Made by a program: the position numbers and the translations under genes
The notes under the pieces: model-generated
Databases searched by the model: none
What the model saw: the letters and a program-made list of their open reading frames with translations, nothing else
What the model was told of the DNA's origin: nothing
Part shown: positions 28,630 to 40,500 of the stretch, in pieces
How positions within the stretch are numbered: the stretch's first letter is position 1
How the letters are laid out: the number at the start of each line of letters is the position of its first letter
Origin: Rhynchopus sp. YZ270_cl-10
Lineage: Eukaryota > Euglenozoa > Diplonemea > Diplonemida > Diplonemidae
Length of the DNA stretch: 64,000 bases
Direction: 5' to 3'
NCBI GenBank assembly: GCA_964035575.1
Contig: OZ037853.1
Location: forward strand, 218,501 to 282,500

Positions 28630-29378
28630 TCCTCAAGTGGTTCGTCTCTGCTGCGTTTTGTTCCTCACATCGCTCGACACAACATCGCTGCACCCGGTGA
28701 GGTAGATGCTCTCCAACGAAGTGCATTTTTCCAGCAAGAAGGAATCCACGTAACACTGCGCAGTGGTGAAAAGTCCAGCGTACGCAAAGAACTGCATCCA
28801 TACAGGAAGCACGCATCAATGTGTGTAACATTGCTGAGTGGTGTTAAGTCCAGTGAACACAAAGAACTGCATCCAGCAAGGAAGCCTCTCCCAAGGTGTG
28901 TAACATGGATCAACCCAGACAGGTTGACGCTTGTCAGTGAAGTGCAGCTGCTAAGAAAGCTGGACTCAATTCGAGTCACAACACACTCAGCGCTCAGATC
29001 AAGACTCGTAAACGATGAACTCCACAAGAAGTTACCAGGAATCACCGTCGCAACCTCCGCCTGCAGAAGCTAACACGCCACCTCAGGATCCTCCACACTC
29101 CCCAGCCTCTCAGCAGTGATGTCAGTCTCACCCAACGCATGAAGTGCTGCTCTGGCCGCTTGCTTCGTCACCATCGTCAACACAATCGTGTCTCCAGCAC
29201 TCAGCTGCGTCATGTCGTATCCTTCGTCCATCGCCACCCCACCGAAACTCATCACAAAGCCGTCTTCAGGCAACCCCACTGCAGACGCCACCTTCCGACG
29301 CATCACCGCAGGTGTGTCATCCTCACCCAGCTCCACCGTATCCTTCACTCCGTTCCACCTCTTGATTGTCAAATCCAT
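28630..29378 (-). pseudogene. UBL-LRR copy 8, broken
   Basis: From the shared MDLTI start at 29378, the UBL and linker are intact to DPEVAC. The next codon, Leu TTG in copies 3, 5 and 6, is TAG here. The same frame then continues with LLQAEVATVIPGNFL and about five BspA-type repeats, one more than other copies. After RSVTW the frame is lost and the usual YLTGCSDVV ending is scrambled. The 3' flank is still conserved. This is a recent host pseudogene, or a short UBL-only product. Its 5' flank matches copy 6. Confidence 0.75.
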
Positions 29379-31545
29379 TTTTGCTTTTTGTGTTTCCCGA
29401 GGTGTTACCTTGTTGGTGTCCTGCGGTGATGTTGATGTGGAGAAGCTGTGTGGAAAGAAACAACACAGCACATCTGCTCTCTTCTGAGACAGCCCTGACA
29501 TCGGAGGGGTACAGCCCTCCTTCGTCCTTAGGGTTGAAACACCTCCCAAAAGCCTTCAAAGAAAAGAGTGCATCAGATCTGCACAACGATCAAGACATGT
29601 CCAGAACGTTCTTCACTTCTCAAATGGAATGGACTTGAAACTGTCAGCGGGGAAAGAAGACCCTGTTGGGTTTGACTCTAGTCTGACTTTGTGCAGTGAC
29701 ATGAGAGGTGTCGTTATAGGAGTCTTCAACAAATGGAAGGGTTGGGGAATGGGGGTTTTTTTTTTTTCCATTTCTTTCTCGAAAAACAAGACTGCTAAAC
29801 ATAAGAAACTGTAAATGTTGTTGATGCAGGCACCTCCCGTAGGATCTGTACACAATGTTGTCCTAGGGCTTTCCCCCTCTTCTCTTCACCTTCAAAGAAA
29901 GAGACCGAAGGCACACTCCTCTAATCTCTAATACCCCCCATCCCCTGAGGGGAAAGCCCTATCATCCTTGTGTAAATGTCTTGTAAATGTGTACCAAAGG
30001 TACGTGGTACGTGGTAGGTGGACAACACCAGATTGGATGTGTTCTTTGTGCGAGAATAGGGAAAGTTGACAGAAAATGTGCGCCTCTTTCAGCGCATGAG
30101 TTGTACCCTCAAAGGAGAGCTGCAAAAGAAAGAAAAAAAGAGAGAGGTGTGTGTGTACTGAACGGAGGCAGGGGAAAAAATTGGCTTGAAATACAAAGCC
30201 CTCTCGTGACAGTGTACCTAAAAAAAACACACACAAAATAAACAGAAAAAAAAAGGTTGAAAAACTGAGTCCGAGCCTTTTGAGGCTTCAGGTGCCCAGC
30301 CGTTAAATGAGAAGTTTTTTTTTTACTGTGGACGGCCGGGTACATTTTACGCCACAACACGTATCGCTTTGCACTCCTCCATTCAGCACCACCATTTATT
30401 GTTACTTTGTAACAATAAATGGGAAAATAACGAGCCTTGCCCTCTTTGTATTGAGATAATCTAGTGATTGGTTTTGTTCTACGCACAGTCGTTTCTATCC
30501 AGAAAAGACACTAATACACTCTGATGTGCTCTGCCTCACGGGTTAGCACGGCACTTCCCTTTGTCACAGGTGGTTGCTGTGCTCTACTTTTCCAAAACAA
30601 CACAAGAAAACGGAGGGAAAATTAACCAAAACCCTTCCTTTTTTGTGTTGAAAACTTGGTTGTCATCAGCCCCAGGCATGCACTTCACACCCCCTTTTTT
30701 TACTTTTCTAGGAAAACTTGGTTGTATTAGTGTTGACACCCGAGGATAAACTCCACTATTTTCTTTGATAAACTGTTGGACCTCCGACTGGCCCACGTAC
30801 GATGCCAGCCATCTGGATGAAAGCACAAAAAAATAAAGACATACTGGGCAGCGTTCCGCTCTCAGGAACTACTCACAACTGTTTTCAACGCCACACCATC
30901 ATGGTAAGGAAAGGAGGTTCTTGACAGAAAAAATGTTTGGAAAATGCAACAAAAAAACGCACGCATACCTGGACAATGTCCCGCTCTCAGGAACTACTCA
31001 CAACTGCTTTTTTTCAAACACAACGTTTTTTTTCCCCGATGTGTAGGCACCATGTGGGGGGTGTGTGGCGTGTGTGGTACCGACCCTGCAACGTAACGTA
31101 GAAACAAAACGGAAGGTGGGGCTGATACTGCAAGATTCACACACTCACCTCACAAAGAAAGGGAAGTTGAAAGTGCAAACGCCGCACCGTTCATCGGCGG
31201 ACGCAGGCAAGATACTGAGTACAAAAGACAAAACCTGCACAGGAGAGAATACCAAAACGAAGAAAACACTTGACGCACTACACCTCAAAATAATGAGTGG
31301 ACTGCAAACGCAAGCACTGCTACAAAAAGAAGAGACAAAAAAAAAAACGATAACTGACAATAAAGCGTTTATTTCACCTAGTCAGCATGTTCAACCCACG
31401 TTACTTTAATTCACGAGAGTTGAAAACAACCAACGAGCTGAAATAAACGTTTTCAACACAATGCAACATTTTATCCACCTTCACCAAACCACTACAACGC
31501 ACAGCCACACCACTTCGCTTCTGGCAACACCTTCCACCCCAACCA
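29379..31545. other. Intergenic region with repeats and a perfect hairpin
   Basis: The region 29379-29605 is the copy 8 5' flank. Pieces of dispersed repeats lie at 29828 (GATGCAGGCACCTCC) and 30778 (ACCTCCGACTGGCCCACGTA). A 25-bp direct repeat (GCTCTCAGGAACTACTCACA core) occurs at about 30853 and 30982. A perfect 14-bp stem hairpin lies at 30392-30422. Short open frames here show no domain, low complexity only. No gene is supported. Confidence 0.4.
30392..30422. repeat. Perfect hairpin, 14-bp stem, 3-nt loop
   Basis: CCATTTATTGTTAC, loop TTT, GTAACAATAAATGG. It is isolated in the intergenic region downstream of the giant gene. It could be a small RNA hairpin or the remnant of a foldback element. 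Confidence 0.6.
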
Positions 31546-34500
31546 TCAGTCACACACACTGGCGTTGAGGGGCTCATCTCCTCCTGGGCGTAGGGGCTTC
31601 TGCTTTGCGTAGCGGGCTGCGAAGAAGGCGTGCAGGGGGTGCAGGAGCAGGTCCACTGCGAGGGCAACGCTCGCGTATTGGAACACAGCAGCCACACTGC
31701 TCGCCTCAGGCGCGTAGTAGAGTGCGAAGAGCGCGCACCACAGCGACAGCGCCACGTTCACTGCGTACCCTACGGCAAACCAGCGGTGTGCCAGGGACGC
31801 GCACACACCACCCAAGACCACAGAATGGAAGTCCGACACCGCTGCCGTGCAATCAACCTTGATGTGATGGCTGCTTGCCAGATCAACATCCCTCACCGTA
31901 CACCCCTCGATCGTGACATAGCTACACCCGCTGGCACACAAGGTGCGCACCCTGGTCCCCACACAGCCACGCAGTGCTAACCATGCATCTTCGTCCCCAG
32001 AGAAATCGATGGCGAGGTGGCCGAATTCTCCAGGGGCAAGCTGCACGCTGTCCCCAGGAGCGACGCGGGCCTGCCAGTCTTGCCGGAAGGGGTGGCAGAA
32101 GCTGCCAGACTCATACCGTTTCGCCTGCGTTCTGTGCGAGACCACGAAGACACGGCGCTCCCCGGGGTGGATGTGGATGGCGTAGGTCTGGTTGGCCCCT
32201 GAGGCCAGCGCTTCGTTGGGTGTGCAGTCGTACGGCGTGTCCGTGTCTGTGGAGCGGTGCCGACAGAACCCCGCCGACGAGCCATGCACGGCACACCACT
32301 CCAGAAGCGACGTGAAGTATGTCTCGATGATGCCCGCCTCTGAGCTGCGTTGCTGCAGCATCTCCTGCCGCCGTGCGAGCCCGGAGGCGTTCAGGGAGTT
32401 GCGTTTGCTCAAACGCTGCCCAGGTCTACTGCCAACCGGCTTCGTGGGCACGTACACTGGGACCACCGACGGCTCCACGACTTCGTCGTCCTGCGAAAAG
32501 CTCGCAGACTCCACTCTGAGAACACCACAGGAGTTTGCATGGCTGCTCCGCCTTCTGAGGTTGTGTGCTGAAGGCCTCCCTTTCGGTCGCACCGGTGTGT
32601 GCCCCGAGGATGACGACGCATCTGAAGAGAAGCTGGCACTCTCGACCCGCATCATGCCACTGTCGCCAGACGCACCCACCTTTGAGGACGTACTCTCGCT
32701 GTACCGCGACGACGCCTCGCTGTTCACATTGTCCACGATGTCCTGAGTGTCCACATCAGCCTCGCGCACCTCACCGCACAGCACCGTCGCAACGTCCTCA
32801 GCGAAGACCTTCCACGATGCCTTCCACGCAGCACGGTACGCATCCCACAGCGGTGTCGTAGGGTGGCACGCCTGCCAGTACCCAAAACAGAGAAGCACCA
32901 CGGGGCCGACTTCGTGCGGTGCGGAGAAGGTTTCTAGCGCCGCAAGCTCGACATCCGTTGGCAGAACCAAATCGTAGTCCGCGTTGTAGCGCACCAATGC
33001 ACAGCGGAAGAGCGCCACAGCCAGACGGACCTGCCTACGCTTCACAGACACGACCGCAGAAGCCCAGACAATATGCCACGCAGGGGCTCCCGGTGCTGTC
33101 GCAGCACCTGCGACGTTGAGGATCACGCTCGGGTGGAGGCTCTTCTCCAAGGGGGAGGTGGCAAGAGGGGTTAGGGGGTCAAGGTCAGGAGAGAGAGGTG
33201 AAGGCCGTTCCGCAAGGTCGTCTAGGCAGTACTGTGCTGCGAGGCTAGGGGCGCGCCGGCCTGTCTCACGCGCGGAGGCACCGATGGCACAGAGGAGCGC
33301 GGCACGCAGCTCACCTCGTCTCTTCTCCACCTCAGCGGCTGCCCACCAGTGGATAGGGAGCATGCTGGGCCTGGTGTCGTCCAGCTGTGGCAGGCTTTGT
33401 GGAGCAGCGAGGCACGCAGGGAACGCATCGTCCGTTGGCGCCAGAGGATAGCACGCATGGGGCGACGAGGAGAAGAGATACTGCACCGCAGGCCCGGAGA
33501 ACACCAGCACCCCCACCGCCCCCGCGACAGACCCTACAGAGACCTCAAACGCAAGGATGACGCACACCGCGATCAGCAGCTGCGTCGTCGCCACAGCGAC
33601 GCCCGAAGGCGAGGAGGGGTTCTCCCACGGCTCCGCCCCAATGCTGAACAGCCACCCCCATCGCCCGGTACGCAGCCACTGCAGTGATGTGCGCTCCCAA
33701 GGACGGCGTGGGAGTGTGCAATGTGCGGGGTCGCGCACCCATGCATCATATCGCCTCTTCTTCCGCATATCCACCAAGGCACCGAGCCCTGCTAGCAGAC
33801 AGGACGCACCGAGCACAGCACCCAGCATGATTGCCGTTGCGTGTGTAGGGTTTGTGTCGTCAACACTCAGGTGATGGAGCCGCATCCACACTGGGTCGCG
33901 CAGGGGCATGTAGGTGTCAAAGCGGCCCAGCGACACGGGGCCCACTGTGGTGCATGAGCAGACGATGTTGCTGTTGTCCACGTGCATCTCACACCCATCG
34001 CGCTCCCACAGCGACCCTGCAGGGTTCCACCGGAGGCACGCAGGGGACAGCCCTTCGTATCGCATTGTGGAGTACGTTTGGTTTGTGAGGTGCGGTGCGG
34101 GCGGCTCACCGATGGAGCTGTCCTTTAATGCCACGCCTATGCTAGCTCCAAGACCTACCACTGAGACAAAGAAGCAAGCAAGCACCAACGAAGCAAGGCG
34201 CGTACGGTGCCGTGCATGCAGCACAGCCGAGACAACAAGAAACACCCCACCAGACGCACCCAGGGCCCCAACAACTGCGACCGTCGTGCCCTCCAAAAAG
34301 GGTGAATACTCCATCGGCACCGCGACCGGCGCGAGCCCGTACTCCAGCTCCTCGTTGTTCGGCACCACTATGTCCTGCGGCATCTGCAGCAGACGCCGCC
34401 CACCTCCCGCCGTCGCACCTCCTTGCATCACCATCTCCACGGGGGCCACACACACATCCCCTGCCTGCATCGCCCCAACTACCACCTCGAGCGCGCCTCC

Positions 34501-37500
34501 CATAGGATGTGTGATGGGCGTGACCATTGCATAAGGGTTGCTATGCCAGGCGATCACCATGACAGGGTAGGTAGAGAGGTTGGCCACCTGCACGCCGACG
34601 GCAGAGGGGATGAGGACCTGGTTGGGGATCGTGAACGGTGCGCCCTGCACCGCCTGCGCCCAGGTCACATCATACAATTCAGAGCGGAAGACCTGAGTGT
34701 TGAGCACCTCCGCCTCGCGCGCCGTCGCTGCAACTGCACCCACCACACTGCGTATGGCCGCAGCAAGCTTGGCCACCACAGCACCCCTCTTCGACTGTGG
34801 ATATCCCCCAACCGCTTGCCCCACACGGCCTATCGCTCCGAGAAAGGCGCCACCAGCAGCGGCAGCACCCCCTGAAGCACCACGGCCTCCAACCGTTGCG
34901 ATGGCATCAAGGACCAGCCCGGCTGTGTCCGGAAGCACCTCCCCGGGAGGCGTGGTGACCGCGACTGCGATGCGAGCCAGCACCGCAGGGCCCATCGCTG
35001 TGGTGCGAGCCACCTGACCGAGCGCGGCGGCCAACGCACGCTTCTGCGTAGCCCGCCACGCAGGGGTAGCCCCACCACCGGTACCACCCTCCAGCAACGT
35101 GACAGCCTCCGTGAACAACGCACCTTGCGCTGTAGACGACAGTGCTGAGGCATTCTGCTCCAAATACGCAAGCGCTGCACCTGCCCCAGCAATGGTCGCA
35201 GGGGCAGACGACGCATCGATGGGATGCTCCACACACCTCTCTGCACCACTCAACACAGACTTCACACAGACACCAAGACGGCTGATACCACGTGGCAGGT
35301 CAAGCTGCACAGACCCACTACACGACGTAGAATTGATAGCTGACCGCACCGGACTGCACCAGCATACTGGAGGGAGCGCGCACACCTCAGAGACACCTTG
35401 CGCAGTATAGCACCACGCTGCCGCCCTTCCACGGTCTGGGTTCCGGCAGAATGCGCCTGACAGCTTTTGATGCGTAGGAGCGTCTCGCCACTCCACACAC
35501 GGCACGCCACTCGCCGTGTTCGCAGCAACCCCACGATAATCCGCACCACTCGCATCAAAATAACCTTCCTCCCCACGACACCGTTCACCACACTGTGTAC
35601 TGTCGAGACTATAAAAGGTGAACACATCGCCGCCGGACCTGCACGCATCAAACTCAATGAGACGCACCCCGAACGCCACCACATCGGGGGTAACCATCAG
35701 CACCACAGACGGGGCTGCCACGGTATGCAACAATAACACATCTTTTGACACTGCTTGGATTGGCGCAGGGGTGTACTTCACTACAACGGACACACTGTAG
35801 GTGGCGCCGTACCGCAACGTCGCAAAAGGCTTGTCAATAACCAACTCCGTTGTCGTACTACTCAGGGCCATTCGCTGAAGCGGTCTGCCTCCTGAATGAA
35901 GCCATACGATGCTCCATTCAATTTTCCCCTCAAAGACCACCCCAGCCCTCTCCCCCGCCGCATCCATCAGCGCCAACGATGCAGACAGCGTCACATTCCC
36001 TTTCACATCTGATATCTCCCCCTTTGGGAAAACCTGCACCACCTTGACCACAGAGACCGTAGGAGTCGGCAGGGCAAACCCAGGCCCCACCTTCACGACA
36101 GTCAAACGGTACTGTGTGTCCCAGACCCCGTCAACGCCGTTTGCGAGTCGTGAACAGAGTCGGTAAGAAATGAAGTTTGCGGTATGAGAAGTTCCTAATA
36201 GGGTAAATGTCGCGTGGGTGTCGCTGTGTAGGATTGCGTTGGGGGAGAGCAATGTGGCAGATGAGCATGTGGTCGTGCTAAGAAAGAAGGTGATAGCGCC
36301 TCGAAGGAAAGCGATACCACGGAGTGTGACCGTCACGGTGACGGTCCGTGGGAGGAGCACTTCGCCCGGACCTATTGTAGTGTGAACAGACACAATGCGC
36401 ACCGTGCGGACAGTCAGCGCCGTTTGAAAGAGGGGTAGACGTACTAAAGGGTATTCCCCCACCACGCCCTCCCCCACAGCGAGAGCTGGGAGCGCTCCCG
36501 CAGAGGTAAAACCACCTGTAACGATAGCGGGCACCCAGAGACCACTTCCCCGGCTTACGTAGATTTCATCTCCAAGAATTGCGTTTTGGTATACATTTCC
36601 CTGAGAGACGCAGACAGCGGCAGGATGATCAGGGAGTCTCTCCTCAGGGACCACCCAGGCATTGTTTGCCCCCACGACACTCACCTTCGCTACCCCCTCC
36701 ACAGAACAATTCCCCCCAGGCGCAACACCAGCATAAATCCTTCTCCCAACAGGAAGGCTTGCACTAACCTGCACCGCTGTCTGCGGTGCCCCTCCACCTG
36801 TATCGTACAATATATAGACCTCTGTTGGGTTTACAGTGTGTTTGTACCCCCAAATGCGAAAGACCTGGAGGGTGTACACAAAGGCGGTAGGTCCGTGGTC
36901 GAAGGAGCGTCCATCGAGGGAGGCGCATAAACGGTAGACTCCAGTGACATTAGTCCAACCGGAGGGTGGGAAGAAGGTGAAGACGTCGGATTGCGCAACG
37001 CTACTCCGGACGGCTGGGTAGCCAGGATGCACTGCGCCACTGTCGCCTGCAGAACAGATCGATCCTGCCGCGCGAGGCTGAAGGTACAACGAAGGGCGCT
37101 CCGTCCCCGCAAAGTACGCCTCGGAGAATCTCACACCCACTCCATAGGGCGCTGTGTGTTCAAAGAGCGTCATCTGCTTTGCCCCTTCATTTCCTAACGC
37201 AGTAATCTCCACAACCGCCACCTCAAGCCCGGTATACGCCGAGAACGATGCTGCTGCGAGCGCTACCTTTTCCGTTGAAGCTACACACACACGAAACACA
37301 CCTTCCTTCTGCGTCTGCACTGTAGTGAAAGATGCGGTGTTCAGAAGAGAGGAGGCAGCGCTGACCGGGGTGCTAGAAGACACAATGTCGACCTTCCCTG
37401 AGCATGCGTCGACCCCGCTCTGGAGGCTGAGGTGCACTGCGGGCAGATTGATCCCTTCAGTGTCAAGGCTGTGGCGGGAGTGTCGTAGCAAATAGATCCG

Positions 37501-40500
37501 TGCTCCGGAAGCCCTGCCCGCGATACGGTGCACCGTGGCGGAGCCTGCAAAGATCGTCGCACCAAGCGTGAAAGGGAAGCGAGCATTGGCAGAGTCATTG
37601 AAGCCACCACAGACAGAGTACATATCAGCTGTCAGCGACGATGTTGTGGTCTCGGGGAGAAGAATGTCGGGCGCAATTTGTGTAGAAAAGACCACCCCGG
37701 TGCCACACCCAGACCCCATCACTAAAGCAACGAAAAGTGGAGGCACAGCGTCCAGACCGACCCCAGCAAAGCTAAGCATCGCAGGCGCAGTGCGCGACAC
37801 TGCCAGATCCACCGGCGTGCCCGCACCGTTCACAACGTCCACCCCAACGACGTTCATCGCAAACGCAGTTGTCAGATAGGCACCGCTTGGTGGTGATATG
37901 AGGGGACCACCATGCTGATGCCAGTTGTGGCCATATACACTGTTTGCTTCTCCATGGGCTCGGCCCACGCCGAGGCAGATGTGCCACACCCCAGCTCCCA
38001 TTATCTTGGAAGGGAGGGTCACCGTGCTCTGTGGTGTGAGCAGGATGGGTGTGTGCCACAGCGGGCGTGATACATCCCCACAGTGCCGTTTGTGCTGTAC
38101 CAGGGTGAGGTAGAGGGGCGCAAAGTGGAGGCTGTGTCCGACCACATCCCAGGTCACATCCCGCGCACGGTATGCAGTTAGCGCCGCATACTGTGCACCG
38201 ATCGTCTCCACCCGCATTAACGCCACCCACACCGAACCCCCAGGGGGAAGATACTCCACATGCTGCACAGGAGGGACGGCACCTACAGTGTAGCAGGCAC
38301 GTTGTGTGCCCGACCCTAGGACCGGCACTTCGACGACTGTGTTCGCGGTGCTGTACACAGCGCTGATGTATGTTGTGGGAGGGGTGCTGCAGGAAAACGC
38401 AGCCCAGACCCAGAGTTGCAGTTCTGGGGAGGCGACGGTGGTTTCCCAGGTCAGATTCAGCCAAATTGAGGTGTCGACAAAGGCAGGGAGCGCGACGGTA
38501 CTGTCCGGTGTCGGTGTGCTGTCGTTGACGGCAGCGATGCCAACCGCATGGAGAACGACGTTCGGTACAGGGCGCAGACGCAGTGGGCGTACACCTTGGC
38601 ACAGCACCACCCCAGAGGGGTGGCGTGCTGCGTATGCATACAAGGCAGTATCGAAGACGACAAACCCTGTTGCAGTGGACGTGGCGTTTAGGGAATAGAA
38701 TGGATGGTCGGAGAAGGAGGACCACTCGGTCGCGATGTTCGAACACTCGCCGCTTGAGTTTGCAACACTCAGTACAAAATCCTGGTTCCGCAGGTGCCGG
38801 CCTGCTACGTCGAGCGAAAAGGTCGCGTTCAGCACCCCCACTGCCGTCGGTGGTGTTCCTGCTGTTGCTGGCTGTGCTGTGGTGTTGCCCACGCGAGGAG
38901 GTGCAAAGACCTCTGCCACATCGACACCGCCCAGCACCGTCAGCACCACTAGCTCGAGAGAGATCGTCGCGCTCTGCGTCATGGTTGATGTGGGAAGCGT
39001 CAACGTCTCTGTTGCAGAAGAGGTGGGCAGGGTGAACGTCGCCGTGGCGGAGATGCTCAGCGTCGTCGTCTCTGTTGGCGACAGTGTTGCCGTCGCTGTT
39101 GCCGTTGGCAGTGTGACCGATACTGTTGTGGAGCGGCTCAGCGATGGTGATATGGTAAGTGTGTGTGACCCTGTGGGGGACTTCGTCTTCGTCATGTATG
39201 TGAGTGACACAGAGGTGGTGACGGTAAGGGTGCGACTGTGTGAAACACTCTGTGTGATGCTCGGCGTCAGTGAATACGACAGCGACGGTGTGAACGTCGT
39301 GCTCAACGTCGCTGTGGCGCTGGCTGTCGGTAGGGTGAAGGACAGCGACCTGGTCTCTGAGAGTGTGGGTGTGTCGGACGCCGTCGCAGTCGGCAGCGAC
39401 AACGTCTGCGTCAACGACAAGGTGTGTGTCAGCGAGAGTGTGTGTGTCAGTGAATGCGTCGCAGTGGCAGTAGGCAGCGAGAGCGACACAGACAGCGTCT
39501 CCGTCAGCGTCGGTGTGTCGGTTTGCGTCGCAGTCGGAAGCGTGAACGTGTGCGTCAGCGACAGACTCAGTGTGTGTGTCAGTGAATGTGTCAATGAATG
39601 CGTCGCTGTCGCTGTCGGCAGTGTCAACGACACAGACAAACTTTTGGTCAACGTATGTGTGTGCGTCGCTGTTGCAGTTGGCAGGGTGAACGTATGTGAC
39701 AACGACAGCGTATGCGTCAGCGAGAGCGAGTGTGTCAACGAATGTGTCGCAGTTGCTGTTGGTAGAGATAACGAGAGCGACACACTCTTCGTCAAAGAGA
39801 GTGTGTGCGTCAGCGAATGTGTGTGCGTTGCTGTTGCAGTCGGTAGTGTAAATGTGTGCGTCAACGATAACGTACGCGTCAGTGACAGTGTGTGTGTCAA
39901 CGAATGTGTTGCAGTTGATGTCGGCAGTGTCAACGTCATGGATAAACTTTTGGTCAACGTATGTGTGTGCGTTGCTGTTGCAGTTGGCAGGGTGAACGTA
40001 TGTGATAACGACAATGTGTGCGTCAGCGACTTTGTAAGAGTCAACGAATGTGTTGCAGTTGCCGTCGGTAGTGAGAGTGACACAGTCTCGCTCTTCGACA
40101 GCGTTAACGACTGCGACAGTGAATGTGTGTGCGTCGCTGTTGCAGTTGGCAGGGTAAATGTATGTGACAACGACAGCGTGTGTGTCAGCGAGAGCGAGTG
40201 TGTCAATGAATGTGTCGCAGTTGCTGTTGGTAGAGATAACGAGAGCGACACACTCTTCGTCAAAGAGAGTGTGTGCGTCAGCGAATGTGTGTGCGTTGCT
40301 GTTGCAGTCGGTAGTGTAAATGTGTGCGTCAACGACAGTGTATGCGAGAGCGACAGTGTGTGTGTCAATGAGTGAGTCGCTGTTGACGTAGGCAGCGACA
40401 ACGACACAGACACACTCTTCGACAACGAAAGCGACTGCGACAGTGAATGTGTGTGCGTCGTTGTTGCAGTTGGCAGGGTAAACGTATGTGACAACGACAG

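Noticed and set aside
38735-40375. A 546-codon + strand frame and several neighbours rich in Val, Cys, Asp and Ser
   Set aside because: They lie exactly opposite the mucin-like repeats of the giant gene and arise from its codon repetition; no start context, domain or conservation supports them.
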